Source of the DNA: Thermoplasmata archaeon
Lineage (GTDB): Archaea > Thermoplasmatota > E2 > DHVEG-1
Assembly: GCA_014894395.1 (NCBI GenBank)
Contig: JADBLO010000117.1
Location: 1 to 46,359, forward strand
Direction of reading: 5' to 3'
DNA: 46,359 nt
Position numbers and translations under genes: made by a program. Below are positions 1-8,131 of the stretch, in pieces. The first letter of the stretch is position 1. The number at the start of each line of letters is the position of its first letter. The notes beneath the pieces were generated by a model that had not been told where the DNA came from, searched no databases, and worked only from the letters and a program-made list of their open reading frames with translations.

Positions 1-1
1 G

Positions 2-58
2 TGCGAAATAGGTCCTAATCAAGAAATTAACTATCAGCTGCGAAAGTCAGGTTATTAG
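2..58 (+). CDS. Possible C-terminal end of a gene cut by the window edge
   Basis: The second reading frame is open from the left edge and ends at a TAG at 56-58, giving an 18-residue tail that ends KSGY. It may be the end of an upstream gene. It is too short to assign and could be chance. Confidence 0.25.
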   Translation, partial: CEIGPNQEINYQLRKSGY

Positions 59-87
59 GCGTATCAATTGTTGCTGCGGCACCTGGA

Positions 88-441
88 ATGAGACAACAGA
101 CAACACAAACGGTGGCATTAGACCCAACAGGTACATTCGATGGGGTTGTCAGCCCTCAAAGAGGACCAAATGCAACAATTGTTGGCACAATATCGGGAAA
201 CTATACACTGCGAAACCGCGGTGGAAGATTTACCGGCGATTGGGCTACGGAAAACAGAACCGGAACCTTTAGAGGTGTATTCGGAAGACACATCATCATC
301 GGAAGGATCAGTATAATGGTGAATGGCACTGAAAGAATGCTACCCATTGTAGGATTCATCCGAGCTCAAGACGGTCAGTTCAATGATAGATTCATGGCAC
401 CCATCGGTCCAGCACTGTACTCCCGGGGAAATTACACCTAA
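88..441 (+). CDS. Small beta-rich hypothetical protein
   Basis: An unrecognised 117-residue protein with repeated G-T-F/G-R-F type strands (GTFDG, GGRFTGDW, GTFRGVFG), which suggests a small beta-sandwich or beta-roll. The first ATG is at 88. The codons just upstream (31-87) are open in the same frame and read like the end of a hydrophobic leader (VSIVAAAPG) but contain no start codon after the stop at 28-30. The true N-terminus may therefore have been lost or frameshifted, or the gene may simply begin at 88. A T-rich terminator follows at once. No function is proposed. Confidence 0.55.
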   Translation: MRQQTTQTVALDPTGTFDGVVSPQRGPNATIVGTISGNYTLRNRGGRFTGDWATENRTGTFRGVFGRHIIIGRISIMVNGTERMLPIVGFIRAQDGQFNDRFMAPIGPALYSRGNYT

Positions 442-448
442 ATAAAAC

Positions 449-470
449 CTTTTCTTTTTTCTTTTTTTTT
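449..470 (+). terminator. T-rich archaeal terminator
   Basis: Two consecutive T runs, the second nine bases long and each interrupted only by single C residues, lie directly after the stop at 441 and before the next promoter. This is the usual form of an archaeal intrinsic terminator. Confidence 0.6.
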
Positions 471-526
471 AATCCAACCTTTTTCTTGAATAGAAAACAT
501 TAAATTTCTACACAAGATTTGAATAT

Positions 527-1405
527 GTGAAGGTGCCAAGAATCCTAAAAAAACAGGTACGTTGCCCGACATGCAACACAATTCTGACATGTTCAGGCGA
601 TCCTGGAGAAATCGTGAACGTAACTTGTCCTTGCTGTGGTGAGCGTGGAAAGGTCACATTTGAACGTTCTTTTGATACAACCACAACAGTCATCGAGATT
701 CAAAAACTCACCAAAACATTCAGGAAATTCACCGCAGTAGATAGTCTTGACCTTACCATATATAAAGGAGAAATCTACGGATTATTGGGACCAAACGGTT
801 CTGGAAAGACCACCATTATTAAAATGCTCACCGGGTTGCTCCAACCTACCGCAGGAACTACGAAACTTTTTGGGCACACACTTCCTTGTAAATCTATCAT
901 GAACGATGTCGGCTACATGCCACAGGACACCGCGATCTACATTGATAACACCGTCCATGAAAACCTCTTTTTCTTTGGCAGTATTTACGGAATATCCAAG
1001 CAGCGCCTGGAGAAGCGAGAGCGAGAGATGCTCCAATTTGTTGATCTGCAGAATTGGCGTGACAGTCTTGTCTCAACACTGAGCGGTGGCATGAAACACC
1101 GGGTGAGCCTCGCATGCGCATTGATACATGAACCAAAACTTGTTTTCCTTGATGAGCCAACCGGTGGAATCGACCCTGAACTTCGAGCAACATTCTGGGA
1201 ATACTTTGGGTCAATGGTAAAAAAAGGAATCACCGTTATCATCACCACCCATTACATGGATGAAGCAAATCGTTGTTCCCGCGTCGGTCTCCTAAGGCAG
1301 GGAAAACTCATCGCAGACGGCCGACCATCTGACCTAAAAAACAACACCAGAACCAACTCACTAGAAGACACATTTCTCGCACTAGCCGGGAGGAAAAAAC
1401 CATGA
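527..1405 (+). CDS. ABC-2 exporter ATPase with N-terminal zinc ribbon
   Basis: ATP-binding subunit of a DrrA/NatA-like exporter that would energise the permease encoded next. Residues 13-37 form a zinc ribbon (CPTC, then CPCC). The ABC domain follows, with Walker A GPNGSGKT near 88-95, signature LSGGM at 185-189 and Walker B FLDEP at about 207-211, then the switch His in TTHYMDEA. The start is GTG at 527. An ATG two bases earlier is out of frame and followed by TGA. An A/T-rich box near 498-505 suggests a leaderless transcript. The stop overlaps the permease start as ATGA, so the two are translationally coupled. The zinc ribbon is an addition to the usual ABC-2 ATPase. The substrate is unknown. 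Confidence 0.9.
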   Translation: MKVPRILKKQVRCPTCNTILTCSGDPGEIVNVTCPCCGERGKVTFERSFDTTTTVIEIQKLTKTFRKFTAVDSLDLTIYKGEIYGLLGPNGSGKTTIIKMLTGLLQPTAGTTKLFGHTLPCKSIMNDVGYMPQDTAIYIDNTVHENLFFFGSIYGISKQRLEKREREMLQFVDLQNWRDSLVSTLSGGMKHRVSLACALIHEPKLVFLDEPTGGIDPELRATFWEYFGSMVKKGITVIITTHYMDEANRCSRVGLLRQGKLIADGRPSDLKNNTRTNSLEDTFLALAGRKKP

Positions 1406-2574
1406 AACTCAGACGAACCCTGGGGTTTTCCCGGCGAGCACTCCTTCAGTTCAGACATGATCGTCGTACGTTTGCCTTCGTCCTTATTATGCCACTGCTT
1501 ATGATCCTTATTTTTGGGTACACCTTTGGCGGTGATGTCAAAAACATCGCTGTTGAGATTGTCAACCAAGATACTGGTCTACCCCCAGGAACATCAACTC
1601 TGTTACCCCAAGGGCTCTTCCTTGCAAAAAACATAACAAAAAACTTTGATAGAAACACTCTTTCTCTTCACGAGAATACGAATATCGATGATGCTCGACA
1701 AAAGGTCCATGACGGAAAGGCATGGGCCGCTATCATATTCCCTGCTAATTTCACGCAAAACTTCCTTACGACTCTTACTACACAACCCGGGACTGCCCAT
1801 CCCAAAGTTGAAATCTATCTTGATGCGTCAAACCCGACGATATCTGCCGCAGTCATCAAAACCATTTCACACACAATTCAGATTACCCTGAAAGAACTGA
1901 CAACAACACTCAATAAAACACAAATCGAAATGCCAATAACCATAGAACAAACCTATGCGTATGGTGGTAGCGATACCAGATTCATCGATTACTTCGCGCC
2001 AGGGGTTATCTCCTTTGCAATCATGATGGTGACAACGATGATAACCATCATTTTATTTGTCAATGAGCGACGCAACGGGACGCTCCAGCGATTATTAGTG
2101 TCTCCTGCAAGCGAGAGTGAAATCGTTGCTGGGTACGCACTTGCGTTCGCGGTCATCGGCGTTTTCCAAAGCATCGTCGTCCTTGTGGCAGCAATACTTC
2201 TCTTTAATATTACGATTATTGGGAATATCTTCCTTGCCTTGGTTGTCATTCTCCTGCTCGCATTCGGACATCAAGGTCTCGGAATCCTTCTCTCTGCAGC
2301 AGCAAAAAACGAGATGCAAGCAGTCCAATTCATCCCCTTGATCCTCTTCCCGTCAATTCTTCTCGCTGGCTTATTCTGGCCTATCGAATCGATTCCTAGT
2401 TATCTTCAACCACTTTCTTACATTATTCCTCTTCGCTATGGAATTGATGCAGAACGATCCATTATGCTGCGCGGATGGGGCATAGGTGAAATCTGGGTTG
2501 ACATTCTCGTGCTTATCCTGTTTGCATTGTTCACGCTCTCAGCTAGTGTTCTTTTGTTGAAACGGAAAAACTAA
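1402..2574 (+). CDS. ABC-2 type exporter permease
   Basis: Membrane partner of the preceding ATPase. One N-terminal transmembrane segment (about residues 24-44) is followed by a long extracellular region with N-glycosylation-like sites and then five or so hydrophobic helices from about residue 200 to the end, the usual ABC2_membrane_3 layout. NERRNGTLQRLLVSP, just after the second membrane segment, is the conserved motif of this family (E-R-x-x-G-T-L-x-x-L-x-x-x-P). It starts inside the stop of the ATPase gene. The likely role is export of a drug, lipid or peptide; the substrate cannot be read from the sequence. Confidence 0.9.
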   Translation: MKLRRTLGFSRRALLQFRHDRRTFAFVLIMPLLMILIFGYTFGGDVKNIAVEIVNQDTGLPPGTSTLLPQGLFLAKNITKNFDRNTLSLHENTNIDDARQKVHDGKAWAAIIFPANFTQNFLTTLTTQPGTAHPKVEIYLDASNPTISAAVIKTISHTIQITLKELTTTLNKTQIEMPITIEQTYAYGGSDTRFIDYFAPGVISFAIMMVTTMITIILFVNERRNGTLQRLLVSPASESEIVAGYALAFAVIGVFQSIVVLVAAILLFNITIIGNIFLALVVILLLAFGHQGLGILLSAAAKNEMQAVQFIPLILFPSILLAGLFWPIESIPSYLQPLSYIIPLRYGIDAERSIMLRGWGIGEIWVDILVLILFALFTLSASVLLLKRKN

Positions 2575-2606
2575 ATCGTATTTTTTGTCTACGAATGTAT
2601 GATATA

Positions 2607-2631
2607 TCGGAACCGAACCGTTCAGTTCCGA
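2607..2631 (+). promoter_or_regulatory. Palindromic operator for the PadR repressor
   Basis: A 25-base near-perfect inverted repeat with outer arms TCGGAAC and GTTCCGA lies four bases upstream of the TATA box of the PadR operon, covering the TFB recognition element. A repressor bound here would block TFB/TBP. The PadR encoded just downstream is the obvious ligand (inference). Confidence 0.75.
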
Positions 2632-2635
2632 AACA

Positions 2636-2643
2636 TTTATAAA
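2636..2643 (+). promoter_or_regulatory. TATA box of PadR operon
   Basis: TTTATAAA centred about 27 bases before the ATG at 2667. This spacing predicts initiation at or next to the start codon, so the mRNA should be leaderless. No Shine-Dalgarno site is present. Confidence 0.8.
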
Positions 2644-2666
2644 TTGGTCTTTAATTACCCGGCCTC

Positions 2667-3149
2667 ATGTCCAACATCCTGAATTTTGAAACTCACAACG
2701 GACAACAGAAAGGAATACTCACCATGTACCTCTTGTATTCCCTGCAAAAGAAACCTAAATCTGGATATGAGATCATCTCAGAAATCAAAGAAAAAACAGA
2801 GGGAACCTGGGTGCCAAGCAAAGGAACCATCTATCCTCTTTTAAGGCAATTGGAAAAAGGAGGACTGATTAAGGTAAAAACCACAGAGAAACGCTCAAAA
2901 AATATATTTAAGATAACCCCGAAAGGGAAAAAAATCATTCTCAACACAAAGAAACAAGGAGAAAGCATGATGAAAAAATTCATGAAATTTAGAAATTTAA
3001 TTATCGACATGATTGAAGAAGATAGCGAGGTACTCTCAACAATGATGCAGATACAAAACTCTGTGTTTATGTCCTATAAAGGAAAAAAGAACGAAGTAAT
3101 AAAAATACTCAGACGTTGCTCGTCTGAATTACAAAAGGAGGTAAATTAA
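2667..3149 (+). CDS. PadR-family transcriptional regulator
   Basis: A 160-residue winged-helix regulator. Residues about 18-90 match the PadR N-terminal domain: MYLLYSLQ, SGYEIISEI, then GTIYPLLRQLEKGGLI and the wing FKITPKGKK. The C-terminal half is helical and likely dimerises. It is the first gene of an operon with a surface protein and a MacB-type exporter, a typical arrangement in which a PadR protein senses the exported compound. The palindrome in its own promoter indicates autorepression. The following gene starts two bases after its stop. Confidence 0.9.
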   Translation: MSNILNFETHNGQQKGILTMYLLYSLQKKPKSGYEIISEIKEKTEGTWVPSKGTIYPLLRQLEKGGLIKVKTTEKRSKNIFKITPKGKKIILNTKKQGESMMKKFMKFRNLIIDMIEEDSEVLSTMMQIQNSVFMSYKGKKNEVIKILRRCSSELQKEVN

Positions 3150-3150
3150 T

Positions 3151-4443
3151 ATGAAAAAAATAATGACAACAACCATCATATCAACACTGATTTTCAGTGC
3201 ATTAATATCCCTATATATCCCAACCGTACAGGCAAGTCCAGCTGTCATGATCTCACAATACCAATTATCCCCAGAAATCCTCATGCCTGGTGATACCGCG
3301 GTGTTAACACTTCAGGTGAAAAACGCAGAAACCGTCGCGACACAGACGTCAACCTCAACCTCAGGTGGAGATACAACCACCACCGTGCGTACCCTTGGGG
3401 TGGCTATCGAAAATATCTGGATCACCGCTGCCCAATCGGGTGGTAAACAAATCCGCGCGACAGCAAATTACGATGATATCGGGTATCTTGCCGCAGGAGC
3501 AACCATCGAGGTAAACTTCAAGCTTGTTGTCGATAAAAACATGAGTGAGGGAATATATTTTCCCGTTGTAAATGTTGATGTCAGCGGTGGCACCGATGTC
3601 ATCTATCCTCTTTTAGTCAAAGTAAGTAATGCCTCAGTAGATCTCCTCCCAACCAGTGTCCCTTCGAAAATCTCCAAAGGCGGAACAACAGAGCTTACCG
3701 TTACTGCGGTGAATAAAAGAGAAAACACAGTAAAAGAAGTCATTATCACTCCGCATGGAGACGGTGTCGAGTTCGTCCCACAGAGTTATTTCATAGGGTC
3801 ACTTGCTGCAGAAACATCAGAAGACGTTGTTTTTTCAGCCAAACCAATTGAAACTGGGGGCAGTAATATTTCCTTTTCCTTGAGCTATAAGAACGGGGAT
3901 AATCTGCATACAAACTCATTAATCGCTCCACTCTCCGTTATTGAGGCGTTAGATGTAGCACCGATAATTACCAATTTTCCCCTCAGCATCACGAAAGGAG
4001 GCTCCTCAAGAATAAGCATTGAGGTATATAACGCAAAAACAGAGAAGATCACCGGTGTTCTCGTAACCCCTATCTGTAATGCAACGGTGATTCCCTCGCA
4101 GTATTTTATCGGCTCTATGGATCCTGATGATGTGTTCTCCGCATCGTTTGACATCTATGCTGACACGGTTGGATACGGGACCCAGATCATTGGCTTTAAA
4201 GTCTCCTTCAAACAGGGAAATGACTATTATGAGACCCCAGTGGTCAGTAAATCGTTTAGCATTGTCTCCGGGCCAGGTCAGAGTTATCAATCCTCTAGTA
4301 GCTCAACAAGTACGTCCGGGTCAAATGGTATGCCTCAGACTCCCTCGTTAGTGACGTGTTTAACACCGATTATTCTCATCATCGTCGTTATCGTTGTGGT
4401 CATACTGCTGTATATGCGGTGGAAAAAACGAAGGAAGGCGTAA
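3151..4443 (+). CDS. Secreted, membrane-anchored CARDB/NEW3-like accessory protein of MacB exporter
   Basis: A 430-residue surface protein. It has a signal peptide (about 1-28, ending VQA), three Ig-like segments that each open with a 'S.G...L.V.V.N' pattern (about 40-150, 160-255, 265-370) resembling COG1361/CARDB S-layer-type domains, a Ser/Thr-rich linker, and a C-terminal transmembrane helix followed by RWKKRRK. A strong Shine-Dalgarno site (AAAGGAGGT) lies before the ATG, overlapping the end of padR. In archaea such proteins often sit with MacB-like permeases and may replace the periplasmic adaptor. That role is inferred from context. Confidence 0.8.
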   Translation: MKKIMTTTIISTLIFSALISLYIPTVQASPAVMISQYQLSPEILMPGDTAVLTLQVKNAETVATQTSTSTSGGDTTTTVRTLGVAIENIWITAAQSGGKQIRATANYDDIGYLAAGATIEVNFKLVVDKNMSEGIYFPVVNVDVSGGTDVIYPLLVKVSNASVDLLPTSVPSKISKGGTTELTVTAVNKRENTVKEVIITPHGDGVEFVPQSYFIGSLAAETSEDVVFSAKPIETGGSNISFSLSYKNGDNLHTNSLIAPLSVIEALDVAPIITNFPLSITKGGSSRISIEVYNAKTEKITGVLVTPICNATVIPSQYFIGSMDPDDVFSASFDIYADTVGYGTQIIGFKVSFKQGNDYYETPVVSKSFSIVSGPGQSYQSSSSSTSTSGSNGMPQTPSLVTCLTPIILIIVVIVVVILLYMRWKKRRKA

Positions 4444-5126
4444 TGAGTAAGGACGTCATAGTCACCCAGAATATTTCAAAAACCTATGGCAAACCCCCCC
4501 TGCAGGTCTTCGCGCTGCGAGAGACCAATCTCCATATTAAACAGGGGGATTACATCGCCATCATTGGACCGTCAGGCTCAGGGAAATCAACGTTGATGAA
4601 CCTGCTGGGGTGTCTTGATAAACCAACATCAGGCAAAATCTTCATCGATGGGAGTGATGTCTCAACATTAAATGAAAATGAGCTTGCCAGGATTCGACGG
4701 GAAAAGATCGGTTTTATCTTTCAGAAATACAATCTGATACCAACATTAAATGCATTGGAGAACATTGAGCTTTCAATGGGGTTTGCTGGGGTTGATTCTC
4801 AGACGCGGACGACAAAAGCAAAGCAGCTTCTTGAGATGGTTGAGCTTTCAAAACGGTTGACTCATAAACCATCGGAGATGAGTGGTGGGGAACAACAACG
4901 GGTGGCAATTGCTCGTTCTCTTGCGAATAATCCTTCGATTATTCTTGCGGATGAACCAACAGGGAATGTTGATTCAAAATCAGGCGAAAACATTATGAAC
5001 ATTTTAGAAGAAGTCAACCGAAAAGGTGAAACAATCATCGTCGTGACCCATAATATGGCGATCGCGCAGCGTGCCAAACGGGTGCTTCGGATTCAAGATG
5101 GGGAGGTACGGGAGGAGCATGTTTAG
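4443..5126 (+). CDS. MacB/LolD-type ABC transporter ATPase
   Basis: A 228-residue ATPase of the MacB/LolD/FtsE family. Walker A is GPSGSGKST, the Q-loop sits in IFQKYNLIPTLNALENIELS, the signature is MSGGEQQRVAIARSL, and Walker B is ILADEPTGNVDS followed by the switch His in VTHN. The ATG at 4443 overlaps the previous stop (TAATG). The reading frame stays open further upstream but only as an extension inside the preceding gene. It ends with TAG inside the start region of the permease, so the two are translationally coupled. Confidence 0.92.
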   Translation: MSKDVIVTQNISKTYGKPPLQVFALRETNLHIKQGDYIAIIGPSGSGKSTLMNLLGCLDKPTSGKIFIDGSDVSTLNENELARIRREKIGFIFQKYNLIPTLNALENIELSMGFAGVDSQTRTTKAKQLLEMVELSKRLTHKPSEMSGGEQQRVAIARSLANNPSIILADEPTGNVDSKSGENIMNILEEVNRKGETIIVVTHNMAIAQRAKRVLRIQDGEVREEHV

Positions 5127-6339
5127 AGACCATGTGAAGCTCGCGATAAAAAATCTTCGACATCGCATGTCTCGATCATTGTTAACGTTGCTGGGTATTG
5201 CGATTGGTATCATGGCGATTATCTCTCTGATGGCTCTTGGTGAGGGTATGCAGCAGGCGATCACCGGGGAACTCTCTTCGTTATCTGATGTCATCATTGT
5301 GTCTACCGGCGGAAATATGTTTTCCTCGTTTGGTGGTGGAGGATCAACATCAACCGGTGAATATTTCACGCAACGGGATATAGCGGGTATCGAACGTCTC
5401 CAGGGAATCAAAGAGGTGAGCACCCAGTTGTCTGGTTCTGGTCTTGCAGAATACAATGGGAAAACAACGGTTCTATCTCTGACCGGCATGGAAGTTAGCG
5501 TCATGAAGCTTCAATACGCAAGTCAGAATTTAGAAGCAGGTGGATTTCTCAACGAAGGTGAGCAGAATAAGATCATGATTGGATATAGTATCGCGCATGA
5601 TACCTTTGATGCCGATATTTCTGTTGGTGGGAGGATCAAGATTAACGGTGAGAAGTTTTTTGTCAGCGGTATTTTCGGAAAACAGGGCATGGGTGGTGTG
5701 TCCTCAGACAGTATGGTGTTGATGAGTTCCCGTGATTTTAAGAAATTGACCGGTCAAAGTAATATTAGTTCAATTTATTTACGGGTGAATAACGTCAATG
5801 ACGCGGAATCCATTGCGACCACCATTCAGAATGCCATCAACGAAAATCATGGAAAGAAGGATTTTGCGACTGCGACAACGATGACTTCTATTCTTAAGAC
5901 GGTGCAAAATATTATTGGTATTCTTCAGTTAGTGCTTGTAGGGATTGCGTCGATTGCTCTTGTTGTTGCTTCTATTGGGATTATGAATACGATGCTTACC
6001 TCAGTGATGGAGCGGACTCGTGAGATTGGAATTATGAAGGCGATAGGTGCAACAACTCAGGATATCATGAGTATCTTCATCATCGAAGGCGTGTTGATGA
6101 GTGGTGTTGGCGGGATCATTGGTATTATTCTTGGTGTATTTGGCTCGCAGGCGCTGACACTGATTCTTGGGAGTTTTATGTCGATGGGAGGAGGTTCATT
6201 TCAACTTGTTCCGATTATTACGATTACATCTGTAGTTCTTGCTGTGGCAGTATCACTCATTGTTGGTGTGCTTTCCAGTCTGTATCCTGCTTGGAGGGCT
6301 GCCCGGATGAGCCCCATTGAGGCAGTGCGATACGAATAA
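5119..6339 (+). CDS. MacB-type ABC transporter permease
   Basis: A 406-residue permease. It has an N-terminal transmembrane helix (about 22-42), a MacB_PCD extracellular domain (about 45-240) and a C-terminal FtsX domain with three helices; ERTREIGIMKAIGAT is the family hallmark. The ATG at 5119 is preceded by GGAGGAG and overlaps the end of the ATPase gene. An in-frame ATT/GTG-like extension upstream is unnecessary. It acts with the ATPase and probably the surface protein as a tripartite exporter or mechanotransmission complex. Substrate unknown. Confidence 0.92.
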   Translation: MFRDHVKLAIKNLRHRMSRSLLTLLGIAIGIMAIISLMALGEGMQQAITGELSSLSDVIIVSTGGNMFSSFGGGGSTSTGEYFTQRDIAGIERLQGIKEVSTQLSGSGLAEYNGKTTVLSLTGMEVSVMKLQYASQNLEAGGFLNEGEQNKIMIGYSIAHDTFDADISVGGRIKINGEKFFVSGIFGKQGMGGVSSDSMVLMSSRDFKKLTGQSNISSIYLRVNNVNDAESIATTIQNAINENHGKKDFATATTMTSILKTVQNIIGILQLVLVGIASIALVVASIGIMNTMLTSVMERTREIGIMKAIGATTQDIMSIFIIEGVLMSGVGGIIGIILGVFGSQALTLILGSFMSMGGGSFQLVPIITITSVVLAVAVSLIVGVLSSLYPAWRAARMSPIEAVRYE

Positions 6340-6393
6340 GCATCTTTTCAGACAGCAAGATACATTAATATCCACTGTTTGACGCCTTCACGT

Positions 6394-7392
6394 ATGAAAT
6401 CCTCCCTCTTCATCAAAATACTCCGAGAAAAAAAGTTACTCCTACCGCCGTTAAGCGGATATACCGATTATCCATTTCGGGTTATTCTTGCTGATTTTAA
6501 ACCACCTTTCATAATAACGGAGATGGCGAATGCACGCGCAATAGTACAAAGGAATCGGCGAACTATGCAGATTCTGAAGATCGCTGAGGGGAAACAGTAC
6601 AACGGCGTTCAACTCGTAGGAAGCATTCCTGAGTATATGAGTAGAGCAGCAAAAATCGTCGAGGACCTTGGGTTTGATTATATTGATATCAATATGGGTT
6701 GTACAGCACGGAAAGTCGCGTGTAGGGGTGAAGGAATAAGTCTGATGAAACATGAGGTGCGCGCCTGCGAGATTGTTGCCGCGGTCACCGACGCAGTCGA
6801 TGTTCCCGTTACGTGTAAACTGCGTCTAGGGCCATCGAAACAATCGATGAATGTTGTTGCTCTTTCCGAAAAACTCGTTGATTCTGGTGCGGTAGCCCTC
6901 ACAATCCATGGACGTAGCGGTGAAAAAAAATTCGGATTACCAGTTGATCTTCGAATAATGCATGAAGCTGCAACTGTTCTTACGATTCCAATAATTGCGA
7001 ACGGTGGCATTTACACAGGAAGCGATGCGCAACAGATGATTCAGGCTACCGGTGCTGCTGCCGTCATGCCTGGACGAGGACTCATTGGAAACCCTTGGAT
7101 TATTCCAGAGATCCTCTCGACAATATCCAAGACCTCGTTTACACCACCGACTCTTCAGAAGAAAAAAGAAATTTGCAGAAAGCATCTGGATTTGCTTGTG
7201 GATTTTTATGGTGAACGAAAAGCTGTATTAAAAATGCGAAGTATCCTGCCTCAATATTTTTCCTCTTGTTTTTTTCTTAAAGATTTGAAACTGGATGTAC
7301 AACAAGCATCGAATGTGAGCGATATACCAATGTTGTTGGAACGACTCGATGATACTAAGGGATACACTATCTATGATAAAAATAAAAAATGA
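6394..7392 (+). CDS. dus: tRNA-dihydrouridine synthase
   Basis: A flavin enzyme that reduces uridine to dihydrouridine in tRNA. The TIM-barrel motifs are in order: PPLSGYTDYPFR, ITEMANARAIV, the NMGC motif followed by a KVACRGEG stretch, CKLRLGP, TIHGRSG, PIIANGGI and MPGRGLIGNPW. At about 332 residues it has normal length. The ATG at 6394 is preferred over an in-frame TTG at 6379 because an A/T box at 6363-6372 sits 25-30 bases before it (leaderless). It is the last backbone gene before the mobile region that begins just downstream. Confidence 0.9.
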   Translation: MKSSLFIKILREKKLLLPPLSGYTDYPFRVILADFKPPFIITEMANARAIVQRNRRTMQILKIAEGKQYNGVQLVGSIPEYMSRAAKIVEDLGFDYIDINMGCTARKVACRGEGISLMKHEVRACEIVAAVTDAVDVPVTCKLRLGPSKQSMNVVALSEKLVDSGAVALTIHGRSGEKKFGLPVDLRIMHEAATVLTIPIIANGGIYTGSDAQQMIQATGAAAVMPGRGLIGNPWIIPEILSTISKTSFTPPTLQKKKEICRKHLDLLVDFYGERKAVLKMRSILPQYFSSCFFLKDLKLDVQQASNVSDIPMLLERLDDTKGYTIYDKNKK

Positions 7393-7712
7393 AGTAATTA
7401 TAAATTATGCATCACAATCAAATAATGATAATGAAATTATACGCTCCTGTCGGGATTGAGGACTCACTGGCATAAAGCACCCTTTTTTATTTTTACCGAA
7501 GAATACTACATTTTTGTGAATTTTCTACAGAAGAAAAAATGAAAAAGGTGCTCCTGTCGGGAAGCATGATTTGCCCCTCCTGTTGAAAGGTTTGACAAAC
7601 ACCTGTTTTGGCGGGCTCTCGGTTTTTCAACATTACTCACTAAACCCCTTCTTTTCTTTTTTTGTTTCCTATATTGATTCTGTCTTTTTCAAACGTCGTA
7701 GGAGGTGCTCCA
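7393..7712. other. Intergenic junction between backbone and mobile region
   Basis: No convincing gene. It contains two copies of GCTCCTGTCGGGA at 7443-7455 and 7550-7562, and a looser third match (CTCCTGTTGAAAG) near 7577. An inverted pair (AGCACCC with T run near 7477; AAAAAGGTGCT near 7545) surrounds the space between the first two copies. T runs at 7480-7494 and 7646-7669 could terminate transcription. A noncoding RNA or recombination site is possible but unproven. Confidence 0.5.
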
Positions 7713-7718
7713 TTGCTT

Positions 7719-7913
7719 ATGAATGGTAGTGATGGAACGGACGACGAACTCAGGGATTTCTTCAAGGTGAAAGTAAACTATGCTATCGTTATCAACGGTG
7801 ACCTTGAGGCTATTGAACAACTGAAGCGTTTTTTGGTGGATGAAGGGTTTAGAGTTATATATCAAAGGAAATCGCTCGGAAAACTTATCGTGAAGGAGGA
7901 AAATGATGGCTAG
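7719..7913 (+). CDS. Small hypothetical protein (element-borne)
   Basis: An unrecognised 64-residue acidic protein with a predicted beta-alpha-beta pattern (YAIVINGDLEAIEQLKRFL, then FRVIYQRKSLGKLIVKEE). A strong GGAGGTG at 7701-7707 precedes it. That site is ideally spaced for an in-frame TTG at 7713 and slightly far from the ATG at 7719, so either may be used. It opens the run of element genes after the backbone. Confidence 0.6.
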   Translation: MNGSDGTDDELRDFFKVKVNYAIVINGDLEAIEQLKRFLVDEGFRVIYQRKSLGKLIVKEENDG

Positions 7914-7946
7914 ATTCTCTAGCGGAGAGAAAGAGCAACACAACGT

Positions 7947-7982
7947 CTCCCGAGACCGATGTTTTGGGCTCGTTCTCGGAGG
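7947..7982 (+). repeat. Inverted repeat (stem-loop)
   Basis: CTCCCGAGA at 7947-7955 and TCTCGGAGG at 7974-7982 can pair into an approximately 8-bp stem with an 18-base loop. It lies after the small gene ending at 7913 and before a T-rich stretch at 8037-8072, consistent with an RNA 3' structure or terminator. Confidence 0.4.
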
Positions 7983-8131
7983 ATTTCCAGTCGAAACTTT
8001 TGAGGTAAAAGGTCGTTTCGGATTTTTGTCCAACTCTCTCTTTTTTTCTTTTTTTGATATTTTTATTCTTTTAGTTAATATAGAAGTTAATAATCATAAG
8101 GTGGTTATTTCTAATTGGACGGTGGTGTAGC

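Noticed and set aside
7903-8130. 75-codon frame with an AGGAGG upstream
   Set aside because: The ribosome-binding site is good, but the second half translates a T-rich terminator-like stretch and the first half covers an inverted repeat; a short translated peptide cannot be excluded.
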